This document shows positions 1 to 4,645 of a stretch of DNA of 6,441 bases, one piece after another. Position 1 is the first letter of the stretch. The number at the start of each line of letters is the position of its first letter. Made by a program: the position numbers and the translations under genes. The notes beneath the pieces were generated by a model. It did no database searches. It was given only the letters and a program-made list of their open reading frames with translations, and was not told the origin of the DNA. This DNA is from CAYMND01 sp964465065. GTDB taxonomy: Bacteria; Acidobacteriota; Aminicenantia; UBA2199. The stretch lies in assembly GCA_964465065.1 (NCBI GenBank), contig CAYXHZ010000102.1, positions 1-6,441 of the forward strand, in the 5' to 3' direction.

Positions 1-51
1 CGGCGGGCGAGCGGAGACGTTGGATGGACCCTCCGGGCCGAAGAAAAAGTG

Positions 52-70
52 TGTATTTCATAGAAATACA
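52..70. promoter_or_regulatory. Perfect 8-bp inverted repeat upstream of the VOC gene, candidate operator
   Basis: TGTATTTC and GAAATACA form a perfect dyad with a 3-nt spacer (ATA), 36 nt upstream of the ATG at 106. The half-site core GTGTAT occurs at 51-56 and again at 72-77, and its complement ATACAC lies at 97-102. The second pair could form a stem that places the ribosome binding site GGGAGG (91-96) in its loop. A dyad this symmetrical before a small AT-rich gene suggests a binding site for a dimeric repressor, but no specific regulator is recognisable and an RNA role is equally possible. Confidence 0.4.
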
Positions 71-105
71 GGTGTATTGCGAAAAATAAAGGGAGGATAC
101 ACTCA

Positions 106-531
106 ATGAGTAAAGTAACCCCAGTGATCAATATGAATGGACAGTGCGAGGACGCTATTCACTATTATGAAGATGTATTTGCAACAAAAGCAGACTTTAT
201 TTTACATTATTCCGATGCAAATCCTGATGACTGGAAAATCCCGTTAAACGAAGAGCAAAAAAACTATGTATATCATTGTGAAATGGATATTTGCAATCAG
301 CGATTTATGTTTTCAGATATTATTGACTATAAGATAATCAATGGGAATAATTTCTTTTGTGTCATTATTCTGGATACAAAAGAAGAAGTATTGAAAATAT
401 ATAAGAAAATAGAATCAGAGAGTACAATAATTAATCCACTTCATAGTACTACATATTCTTCTGCAGAAGCTAATTTTATTGATAAATTTGGAATAAGATG
501 GGTTATCATGACCGAAGGTACTGACAAGTAG
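106..531 (+). CDS. PhnB-like VOC (glyoxalase-fold) family protein
   Basis: A 141-residue protein of the PhnB / '3-demethylubiquinone-9 3-methyltransferase-like' branch of the vicinal-oxygen-chelate superfamily. The N-terminal strand-helix segment (residues 5-25, INMNGQCEDAIHYYEDVF) and the C-terminal DKFGIRWVIM (126-135) are the family's typical bookends. HYSDA (34-38) and the FMFSDII segment (67-73) also match the family layout. The length is normal for a single-domain member. No transmembrane segment or signal peptide is seen, so it should be cytoplasmic. The substrate is unknown: many such proteins are annotated only by fold. The start is supported by GGGAGG at 91-96, 9 nt before ATG. The gene is about 30% GC, rich in ATA, AGA and TTA-type codons, and sits in roughly 65% GC surroundings. 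This suggests transfer from a low-GC donor such as a Firmicute. It appears to be a single-gene unit. Confidence 0.85.
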   Translation: MSKVTPVINMNGQCEDAIHYYEDVFATKADFILHYSDANPDDWKIPLNEEQKNYVYHCEMDICNQRFMFSDIIDYKIINGNNFFCVIILDTKEEVLKIYKKIESESTIINPLHSTTYSSAEANFIDKFGIRWVIMTEGTDK

Positions 532-734
532 TCGATCCTGAAAACAGGAATTGCAGCCTTTCCGAGCGGATCCAACCGACAATTTCACTTCTCTTTTCCG
601 GTTGATACCAGCAGCAGGTCCATTCCCCAAGACTGTGAGAAACGATCACCATGTTCCCCGGGATGAGGTAGCTCTTCAATCGGTAAGGCATAGAGAAACA
701 GACTGGCAAGGAATATCGATGACCGGTTCATCGC
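532..734. other. Intergenic stretch without a recognisable gene
   Basis: About 200 bases of intermediate composition separate the AT-rich VOC gene from the HIT gene. A small hairpin directly follows the VOC stop (TCCTG-AAAA-CAGGA, 536-549), but no T-tract follows it, so it is at best a weak terminator. The minus strand is open from 709 to 506, but that frame has no ribosome binding site, runs into the VOC gene and matches no family I know. The stretch may be decayed DNA at the edge of the acquired segment. Confidence 0.4.
717..733 (-). repeat. Inverted repeat just after the HIT stop codon
   Basis: CGATGA (717-722) and TCATCG (728-733) form a 6-bp perfect stem with a 5-nt loop, starting 1 nt beyond the stop of the minus-strand HIT gene. 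Its position suggests a role in ending or stabilising that transcript. There is no run of T after it on the minus strand, so it is not a standard Rho-independent terminator. Confidence 0.35.
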
Positions 735-1244
735 TTATTGATCAAACGCACGGATAATCGCCAAATCAACCTGGCGCAACTGTTCGAGAATTCGCTCTTT
801 CATGACCTCGTCGGCGGGGCTCAGCGCGGCGTCTAGGCCCAGGGGCGCGCTGGGATGCAGGCGGGTATGGGCCTCGATGTCCGCCCAGACGGGTCGGAGC
901 GGATGCGGGTCGTCGGCGTAACGGGGAAACAGGTGCCAGTGCAGGTGGGCGTCCTGATTGCCCAGCATCTCGTAGTTGAGCTTGCGCGGCGAGCAGACGG
1001 CCAGAATCGCCCGGGCCAGGCGGCTCATCTCCCAGAGGAAGCGGCGGCAGAGTTCGTCGTCGAGTTCCGGCAATTCCCGCACATGCTCCTTGCACAGGAA
1101 CAGGCAGTAGCCCGGGTAGAGCTGGTGGTCGCCCAGACAGACGTAACCGCTCTCCAGCTCGGCGATGAAGCGCGGATGACGGCCGGCGCGGATGGCCGCG
1201 ATACGGGCGCAGATCGAACAAGCGGACGAAGCGCTCCCGCTCAT
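735..1244 (-). CDS. HIT (histidine triad) family protein
   Basis: A 169-residue member of the histidine-triad nucleotide hydrolase/transferase superfamily. The diagnostic motif HLHWHLF lies at residues 100-106 (H100, H102, H104), the middle His being the expected nucleophile that attacks the alpha-phosphate of a nucleotide conjugate. C9-x2-C12 near the N-terminus resembles the zinc-binding pair seen in many HIT proteins. LNYEMLGN (89-96) is the typical strand before the triad. The natural substrate cannot be told from sequence. The chosen ATG (1244-1242) overlaps the TGA of the upstream YgbA-like gene as ATGA, implying translational coupling. The frame stays open upstream to 1685, but that extension is Pro/Arg-rich antisense-like sequence lying over the YgbA gene and is not credible protein. 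The protein is probably cytoplasmic, as no hydrophobic signal is seen. Confidence 0.9.
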   Translation of the reverse strand: MSGSASSACSICARIAAIRAGRHPRFIAELESGYVCLGDHQLYPGYCLFLCKEHVRELPELDDELCRRFLWEMSRLARAILAVCSPRKLNYEMLGNQDAHLHWHLFPRYADDPHPLRPVWADIEAHTRLHPSAPLGLDAALSPADEVMKERILEQLRQVDLAIIRAFDQ

Positions 1245-1600
1245 GGCTGTCCGGCCGGGACGGGCGAAGGGCGACGCGAACGGATGCGGTCCAGCAGGTA
1301 GCGGCCGGAGAGCAGGGGATGGCGCCAGAGCAGACGCGGCGCGGCGTAGCGCATCAGGATGCGGATGGCCTCCCGTTCCCGCTGCCGGAAACAATGCTGC
1401 GGGCACAGGGAACAGACCGGCTTGCCGGCGCGGTACGGACATCGGCTCAGACGCTCGAGAGCGTAGGTCTGCAGCGCGATGCAATCCAGGCACAGGCCGT
1501 CGTCGTGGCTGTGGTGAGAGCGGCAGTAGAGGCCGACGATGCGGCGGAGCGTCTTGGCTTCCCTCTGCAGGCGGGCCTCGTGAAACACCGGACTGTGCAT
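1241..1600 (-). CDS. YgbA-family (nitric-oxide-responsive) cysteine-rich protein
   Basis: A 119-residue protein matching the YgbA / 'nitrous oxide-stimulated promoter' family. Recognisable blocks are REAKTLRRIVGLYCRSHH (residues 13-30), LCLDCIAL-TYALERLSRCPY (36-55), KPVCSLCPQHC (60-70) and the closing MRYAAPRLLWRHPLL (83-97). Seven cysteines (26, 37, 40, 54, 63, 66, 70) include two CxxC pairs and a third spaced Cys, so metal or Fe-S binding is plausible but unproven. In enterobacteria ygbA is known to be induced by nitric oxide through NsrR; its biochemical role is not settled. Here it is the first gene of a unit with the HIT gene (4-nt ATGA overlap). The start is the first ATG after an in-frame stop. 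No Shine-Dalgarno is visible before it, and the candidate -10 lies so close that the message may be leaderless. Confidence 0.82.
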   Translation of the reverse strand: MHSPVFHEARLQREAKTLRRIVGLYCRSHHSHDDGLCLDCIALQTYALERLSRCPYRAGKPVCSLCPQHCFRQREREAIRILMRYAAPRLLWRHPLLSGRYLLDRIRSRRPSPVPAGQP

Positions 1601-1606
1601 ATTGCG

Positions 1607-1635
1607 ATGATAGCAAGTTCAAAAAAGAATTACCA
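1607..1635 (-). promoter_or_regulatory. Candidate promoter of the ygbA-HIT unit
   Basis: On the minus strand TATCAT (1612-1607) carries an upstream TG one base away, making an extended -10 (TGCTATCAT). A weak -35 (TGGTAA, 1635-1630) lies 17 nt upstream. The predicted start falls at about 1600, the A of the ATG, which would give a leaderless mRNA and would explain the missing ribosome binding site. The -35 match is poor, so a promoter further upstream remains possible. Confidence 0.4.
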
Positions 1636-1692
1636 GAAAGAAATCTTTCAAAAAACGCGGTTTTTTTTCTTTTTTCCTGAAACAATTTTGCG

Positions 1693-1712
1693 CCTGTTTA
1701 CGTCTAAACAGG
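1693..1712. promoter_or_regulatory. Perfect 8-bp dyad (CCTGTTTA-N4-TAAACAGG), candidate regulator site
   Basis: The arms CCTGTTTA (1693-1700) and TAAACAGG (1705-1712) are perfect complements around CGTC. The 4-nt spacer between near-5-bp cores (GTTTA/TAAAC) resembles the geometry of Crp/Fnr-family operators, although the half-site is not the FNR consensus TTGAT. It lies about 93 bp upstream of the YgbA-like start, so it could be an activator site for that nitrosative-stress-type gene. Alternatively it is the 5' hairpin of a small plus-strand RNA ending at 1820. No T-tract follows on either strand, so it is not a terminator. Confidence 0.4.
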
Positions 1713-1763
1713 TGAGAAGCCCGATAACGCCTCCGGGATAGCGACCTTGGAAGCCAGTGGCAT
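1704..1763 (-). CDS. Possible 19-residue peptide ORF with strong SD (tentative)
   Basis: On the minus strand AAGGAGG (AGGAGG core 1779-1774) precedes ATG at 1763 by 10 nt and opens a 19-codon frame (MPLASKVAIPEALSGFSPV) that stops at TAG 1706-1704 inside the dyad. The ribosome binding site is excellent but the spacing is slightly long and the peptide matches nothing I recognise. It could be a leader peptide upstream of the ygbA-like gene or the start of a lost gene. It could also be an accident of the CCTCCTTT motif of the candidate plus-strand sRNA, of which it would be the exact antisense. Confidence 0.2.
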   Translation of the reverse strand: MPLASKVAIPEALSGFSPV

Positions 1764-1784
1764 CTCGTAAGAACCTCCTTTATT

Positions 1785-1820
1785 TACGGGGGTAGTGAGC
1801 AGCTGCCCCCGTAGTTTTTT
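1785..1820 (+). terminator. Strong Rho-independent terminator
   Basis: TACGGGGG (1785-1792) pairs perfectly with CCCCCGTA (1806-1813), and four further inner pairs (two of them G-U) leave a 5-nt loop. The sequence GTTTTTT (1814-1820) follows. The T-tract is on the plus strand only, so it ends plus-strand transcription and shields the operon promoter at 1929 from read-through. No plus-strand gene lies closer than the VOC gene ending at 531. Confidence 0.8.
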
Positions 1821-1928
1821 CAAAACAGCGTGAAAAATTAACCGCCCCAATCGATCCGCTTTACTTAATTAAGCGCCAAAGAGGCTGGACACAATTTCAT
1901 TCGAAATCTCGTAAACCATTGATATCAC
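1821..1928. other. AT-rich intergenic stretch with short palindromes
   Basis: No coding potential is seen. Three short symmetric sites occur: CTTAATTAAG (1864-1873, perfect 10-bp palindrome), ATTTC-N4-GAAAT (1894-1907), and TGATATCA (1920-1927), which ends just before the -35 box at 1929. The last is placed where a repressor or activator of the operon could bind, but none matches a known consensus. Confidence 0.4.
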
Positions 1929-1958
1929 TTGACTTTCAGCCATCCGACATGCTAAGAT
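1929..1958 (+). promoter_or_regulatory. Sigma70-type promoter for the homocysteine operon
   Basis: TTGACT (1929-1934) and TAAGAT (1953-1958) are separated by 18 nt, and the -10 has an upstream TG (TGCTAAGAT). The boxes match 5/6 and 4/6 of consensus. Transcription would start near 1965, giving a 5' leader of about 270 nt before the GTG at 2235. This is the best promoter in the intergenic region and it is correctly oriented. Confidence 0.65.
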
Positions 1959-2066
1959 CCAATCTTACCTTCAAAGCTTTCTGTAAGCTATGAAGACGAG
2001 GCCAGGGCCATCGCCGCCCGATTACCCTCACCAACCTGTCCCGGTGAATCCGGGATAAGGTGGTCC

Positions 2067-2098
2067 GGCGGTTTCCATTCCACCCGCCAGGGAATGGA
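2067..2098 (+). promoter_or_regulatory. Potential H-type pseudoknot in the leader
   Basis: TCCATTCC (2074-2081) and GGAATGGA (2091-2098) form a perfect 8-bp stem with a 9-nt loop. Within that loop CCGCC (2084-2088) is complementary to GGCGG (2067-2071) just 5' of the stem, so both helices could coexist as a compact H-type pseudoknot. The 3' arm ends 9 nt before the AGGAGG of the upstream ORF. Such an arrangement is typical of small ligand- or protein-sensing RNA elements, but no known class is matched. Confidence 0.4.
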
Positions 2099-2119
2099 CA
2101 TAGGTGCAGGAGGTTGCTC

Positions 2120-2140
2120 ATGTCGAAACGAATGCCGTAG
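2120..2140 (+). CDS. Six-codon upstream ORF (MSKRMP), possible leader peptide
   Basis: AGGAGG (2108-2113) lies exactly 6 nt before ATG 2120, an ideal ribosome binding site, yet the frame ends at TAG (2138-2140) after Met-Ser-Lys-Arg-Met-Pro. Two of the six codons are Met. The ORF sits in the leader of an operon predicted to make homocysteine, the methionine precursor, and is followed 9 nt later by a GC-rich hairpin (2150-2167). Ribosome stalling or termination here could affect leader folding, but there is no U-tract for classic attenuation and the peptide is too short to judge by homology. Confidence 0.3.
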   Translation: MSKRMP

Positions 2141-2224
2141 GCGACGATCGGCGCCTGTTCGAGCGCCGTATTGCCGTCTGAATCCACCGTTTTCAAAAAC
2201 TTTCCGCATTACGGCATGACATTT

Positions 2225-2229
2225 GGAGG
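2225..2229 (+). promoter_or_regulatory. Ribosome binding site deciding the GTG start at 2235
   Basis: GGAGG is followed by 5 nt (TAACC) and then GTG. The in-frame TTG at 2223 overlaps the SD itself and cannot use it, so GTG 2235 is the better start of the dehydrogenase gene. Confidence 0.75.
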
Positions 2230-2234
2230 TAACC

Positions 2235-3278
2235 GTGCCCAACCATTGTATACGTTCCAAACCCCTGGACGTCGCCCTGCTCGGCGCCAGCGGCATCGTC
2301 GGCCAGGCTTTCAGCTACTTTCTGGCCAGCCACCCCTTCTTCCGACCCGCTCTGCTGATGGCTTCGTGCAAACGGAACGGGCAGCGCTACCGGGATTCGG
2401 TCCACTGGCTGCTGCCCCTGGACATGCCGCCCGCGATCGGCGAAATGCCGCTGGACAAGCTGGACATCGAGCGTTTGCAGGCCTCCGGCATCCGCATCGT
2501 CTTCTCGGCCCTGCCGGCCGCCGTGGCCCGGGAGATCGAACCGCGCCTGGCCCAAGCCGGCCTGTACGTGTTTTCCAACGCCAGCGCCATGCGCTACCGC
2601 AGCGATGTACCCATCCTCGTCCCCGACGTCAACCCCGAGCACCTGCACTGGATCCGCAAGCAGGGCTTTCCCGACAAAGGCTTCATCGTCACCAACGCCA
2701 ACTGTTCCACCACCGGCCTGGTCAGCGCCCTGTCCGCCTGCAGGCCCTTCGGTATCCGGGAAATATTCGTCAGCACCTACCAATCGGTTTCCGGGGCCGG
2801 CTTCCCCGGTCTGTCGCAATTGCAGATTTCCGGTAACGCCATCCCGTTCATCGCCGGCGAAGAGGAAAAAATGAGCGCCGAAACCCGCAAGATCCTGGAC
2901 CTGGATGTCATGGTGCAAGCGAACTGCGTACGCATCGACACGGCCTGGGGACACCTGCAGACCGTCACCGTCCGGCTCGACGACATGCCCGACCCGGAGA
3001 CCCTGGAGCGCTTGTGGCAGGAAAAGCCCGCGCAACTGGCCGTCATCCCCAGCCTGCCCAGACAGCCGGTTCAGTACTGCAGCCGGCCCGACGAGCCGCA
3101 GCCGAACATGAGCTGGCGTGGAACGCCGCCCGGCATGACCGTCTACACCGGTCGCCTGCGGGTCCGGGGCAAGCACCTGTCCTTCGTCCTGCTCTGCAAC
3201 AACATCGCCAAGGGGGCCGCCGGCGGCTCCCTGGCCAACGCCGAGGCATTCGTCGCCGCCTACGGAGACCGGCTGTGA
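2235..3278 (+). CDS. Aspartate-semialdehyde dehydrogenase, archaeal/fungal type
   Basis: A 347-residue enzyme that reduces L-4-aspartyl phosphate with NADPH to L-aspartate 4-semialdehyde (ASA), the branch point to Lys, Thr and Met. The Rossmann motif GASGIVG is at residues 17-23. The active-site cysteine is C157 in TNANCSTTGLV, and YQSVSGAG (182-189) follows as in the family. R233 and H240 in RIDTAWGH are the likely substrate-binding Arg and catalytic His. The NCSTTG context and RxxxxxGH layout point to the archaeal/fungal (Hom2-like) subclass rather than the usual bacterial Asd. The length fits that class, and no signal peptide is seen. The GTG start is set by GGAGG 5 nt upstream. It is the first gene of the operon, and its TGA overlaps the kinase GTG (GTGA). 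Placement beside DUF39 suggests that its ASA feeds homocysteine synthesis. Confidence 0.9.
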   Translation: MPNHCIRSKPLDVALLGASGIVGQAFSYFLASHPFFRPALLMASCKRNGQRYRDSVHWLLPLDMPPAIGEMPLDKLDIERLQASGIRIVFSALPAAVAREIEPRLAQAGLYVFSNASAMRYRSDVPILVPDVNPEHLHWIRKQGFPDKGFIVTNANCSTTGLVSALSACRPFGIREIFVSTYQSVSGAGFPGLSQLQISGNAIPFIAGEEEKMSAETRKILDLDVMVQANCVRIDTAWGHLQTVTVRLDDMPDPETLERLWQEKPAQLAVIPSLPRQPVQYCSRPDEPQPNMSWRGTPPGMTVYTGRLRVRGKHLSFVLLCNNIAKGAAGGSLANAEAFVAAYGDRL

Positions 3279-4645
3279 ACCGCCAGGTGCTCAAATTCGG
3301 CGGCTCCAACCTGCAGACGGCGGCCGACATTCCCAAACTGGTTCGGGCTATTTCCTGTTACCCCAGGCCGCCGTTGGTGGTGGTGTCGGCGCTGGCCGGC
3401 GTCACCGATTCCCTGGACCAGGCACTGGACCGGGCCAGCCAAAACGTCGACAGCATCTACACCCTGGTCAAGTTCCTGCTCAAGCGGCATCAGCAATTCA
3501 TCGACAGCCACATCGACCCCGGCGCGGGGCGTCGGTCGCTGTTGCAGGCCCTGTCCCGACGTATCCTGGAGCTGGAGCGCTGCCTGCTCGGCATCCATTA
3601 CCTGCACGAAATTCCGGATTTCGCCCGCGACCAGATCCTCAGCTTCGGGGAACGCCTGTCTTCGCTCCTGCTCAGCGGAATACTGCCCGGCTACGGCATG
3701 GCCTGCCGCGAGCGTCTGCCCGAAGAACTGGGTCTGCTTACCGACGGTCAGTTCGGCAACGCCAGCGTGGACATGGCCGCCTCCAGACCCAGAGTGGCCG
3801 CGGCTCTCCAGAACGAAGAGCTGACCATAGTTCCCGGCTTCTACGGTTTGTCGCCATCGGGGAAAATCACCCTGCTCGGCCGCGGCGGCAGCGATTACTC
3901 GGCGGCCGCCTACGCCGCCTGCATCGACGCCGCCAGCCTCGATATCTGGAAGGACGTGTCCGGATTCATGAGCGCCGACCCAAAGCTCGTAACCGCGGCG
4001 CTCAGCATCGACCGCCTCTCCTACCTCGAGGCCGCCGAACTCTCTTACTTCGGAGCCAAGATTCTGCACCCGCGCACCTTCGAACCGGTCATGGATCACG
4101 GCATCCCCATCCGCCTCTACGACATCAACCGTTTCAGCCCGAGCCTCAGCCCCCTGACGGAAATACGCCCCGGGGCAGTGGTCTGCCCCGGTATCGTCAA
4201 AAGCGTCACCTCCACCACGGCCATCGGTCTGCTGAAACTGCACGGTTCCGCCGTCGGCATACGCGCCGGCCTGCTGGCCACCGTCTGCGGCGCCCTGCAC
4301 CAGGCCAGAATCAACATCAAATCGGTGTTCACCTCGCAGACATCGATCAACCTGCTGCTGGACAGCGACCAGCTGGAGCGCGGCCATTCCCTGATCCAGG
4401 CACTGAAACTGCCTTCCCTGGACGAAATCAGCGTCAGCGCCGACGCCGCGCTGGTCGCCGTCGTCGGCGAAGGCATGGCCGAACAGCCGGGAATCGCGGC
4501 GCGCATTTTCTCGGCCGTCTCCCGGGAAAACATCAACATCCGCATCATTTCATCCGGTGCCTCGGCAGTGGCCAGCTACTTCATCGTCGCCGACCGCGAC
4601 CGCTGCCGTGCCGTCAACGCCATCCACGAGGAGTTTTTTTCATGA
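3275..4645 (+). CDS. Aspartate kinase, ThrA-type, monofunctional
   Basis: A 456-residue kinase that phosphorylates L-aspartate with ATP, the first step of the aspartate pathway. The kinase domain covers about residues 1-300: KFGGSN (7-12), SFGERLSS (123-130, with E126), LLGRGGSDYSAAA (200-212), IWKDVSG (224-230) and ELSYFGAKILHPR (255-267). Two ACT-type regulatory segments follow, at about 312-368 (VTSTTAIGLLKLHGSAVG) and about 393-453. The GRGGSDYSA and LSYFGAKILHPR wording is closest to the kinase half of bifunctional ThrA, but the protein ends after the ACT region with no homoserine dehydrogenase domain. KFGGSN replaces the usual KFGGTS, keeping a hydroxyl residue in the first position, and DVSG replaces DVDG. 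The GTG start overlaps the upstream TGA, with GGAG at 3264-3267 as RBS. ACT domains imply end-product feedback, perhaps by an amino acid of the methionine branch. The frame is open upstream to 3014, but that part is a shadow of the dehydrogenase gene. Confidence 0.92.
   Translation: MNRQVLKFGGSNLQTAADIPKLVRAISCYPRPPLVVVSALAGVTDSLDQALDRASQNVDSIYTLVKFLLKRHQQFIDSHIDPGAGRRSLLQALSRRILELERCLLGIHYLHEIPDFARDQILSFGERLSSLLLSGILPGYGMACRERLPEELGLLTDGQFGNASVDMAASRPRVAAALQNEELTIVPGFYGLSPSGKITLLGRGGSDYSAAAYAACIDAASLDIWKDVSGFMSADPKLVTAALSIDRLSYLEAAELSYFGAKILHPRTFEPVMDHGIPIRLYDINRFSPSLSPLTEIRPGAVVCPGIVKSVTSTTAIGLLKLHGSAVGIRAGLLATVCGALHQARINIKSVFTSQTSINLLLDSDQLERGHSLIQALKLPSLDEISVSADAALVAVVGEGMAEQPGIAARIFSAVSRENINIRIISSGASAVASYFIVADRDRCRAVNAIHEEFFS

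Larger units (their letters stand above)
1690..1820 (+). ncRNA. Candidate small RNA ending in a strong terminator (tentative)
   Basis: A plus-strand Rho-independent terminator at 1785-1820 has no coding gene in front of it for over 1.2 kb. The stretch before it looks like a bacterial sRNA: a 5' hairpin (1693-1712), a weaker hairpin (CCCG 1720-1723 with CGGG 1734-1737), then a probably unpaired CCTCCTTT at 1774-1781, then the terminator. CCUCCUUU is complementary to Shine-Dalgarno sequences and is a typical targeting motif of C-rich sRNAs. No convincing promoter is visible upstream; AACAAT at 1681-1686 is only a weak -10. The 5' end is therefore a guess and the same bases admit other readings, including a tiny minus-strand ORF. 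Confidence 0.3.
1965..2234 (+). promoter_or_regulatory. Long structured 5' leader of the operon, candidate cis-regulator
   Basis: About 270 nt of GC-rich, non-coding sequence between the promoter and the first gene. It contains a hairpin TCCCGG/CCGGGA (2039-2055) and an 8-bp hairpin with possible pseudoknot (2067-2098). After these come a six-codon upstream ORF with a perfect SD (2108-2140), a hairpin GGCGC/GCGCC (2150-2167), and a long-range pair GCCGTA (2165-2170) with TACGGC (2210-2215) ending just before the RBS. CAACCT (2032-2037) can also pair with AGGTTG (2111-2116) and mask the uORF SD. I looked for SAM-I, SAM-II, SAH, cobalamin, TPP and T-box signatures and recognise none. A leader this long ahead of a methionine-branch operon suggests RNA-level control, but this is inference. 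Confidence 0.45.

Noticed and set aside
536..549. Hairpin TCCTG-AAAA-CAGGA as terminator of the VOC gene
   Set aside because: The stem is only 5 bp and no T-tract follows.
506..709. 67-codon minus-strand frame between the VOC and HIT genes
   Set aside because: It has no RBS, overlaps the end of the VOC gene and resembles no family. It is more likely chance or relic sequence.
1650..1668. A6-CGCGG-T8 near-palindrome as a terminator
   Set aside because: The stem would be almost all A-T pairs around a mismatched GC core. It is better described as an A/T-tract in the upstream region of the minus-strand unit.
1245..1685. N-terminal extension of the HIT frame, giving a 316-residue minus-strand ORF
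   Set aside because: The extra 147 residues are Pro/Arg/Ala-rich with no domain and lie across the well-supported YgbA-like gene in another frame. The ATG at 1244 overlaps the YgbA stop as expected for a coupled pair.
1690..1800. Cobalamin or Moco riboswitch on the minus strand, prompted by GCCACTGG
   Set aside because: Only that short string matches. The rest of the conserved cores and the expected downstream genes are absent.
1936..2196. 86-codon minus-strand frame in the operon leader as a gene
   Set aside because: It has no RBS and no recognisable family, its frame continues past any plausible domain, and it overlaps the promoter region. A decayed gene fragment cannot be excluded, but nothing supports it.
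2223..2234. TTG at 2223 as the dehydrogenase start
   Set aside because: It overlaps the GGAGG site and would have no RBS of its own. GTG at 2235 has correct spacing.
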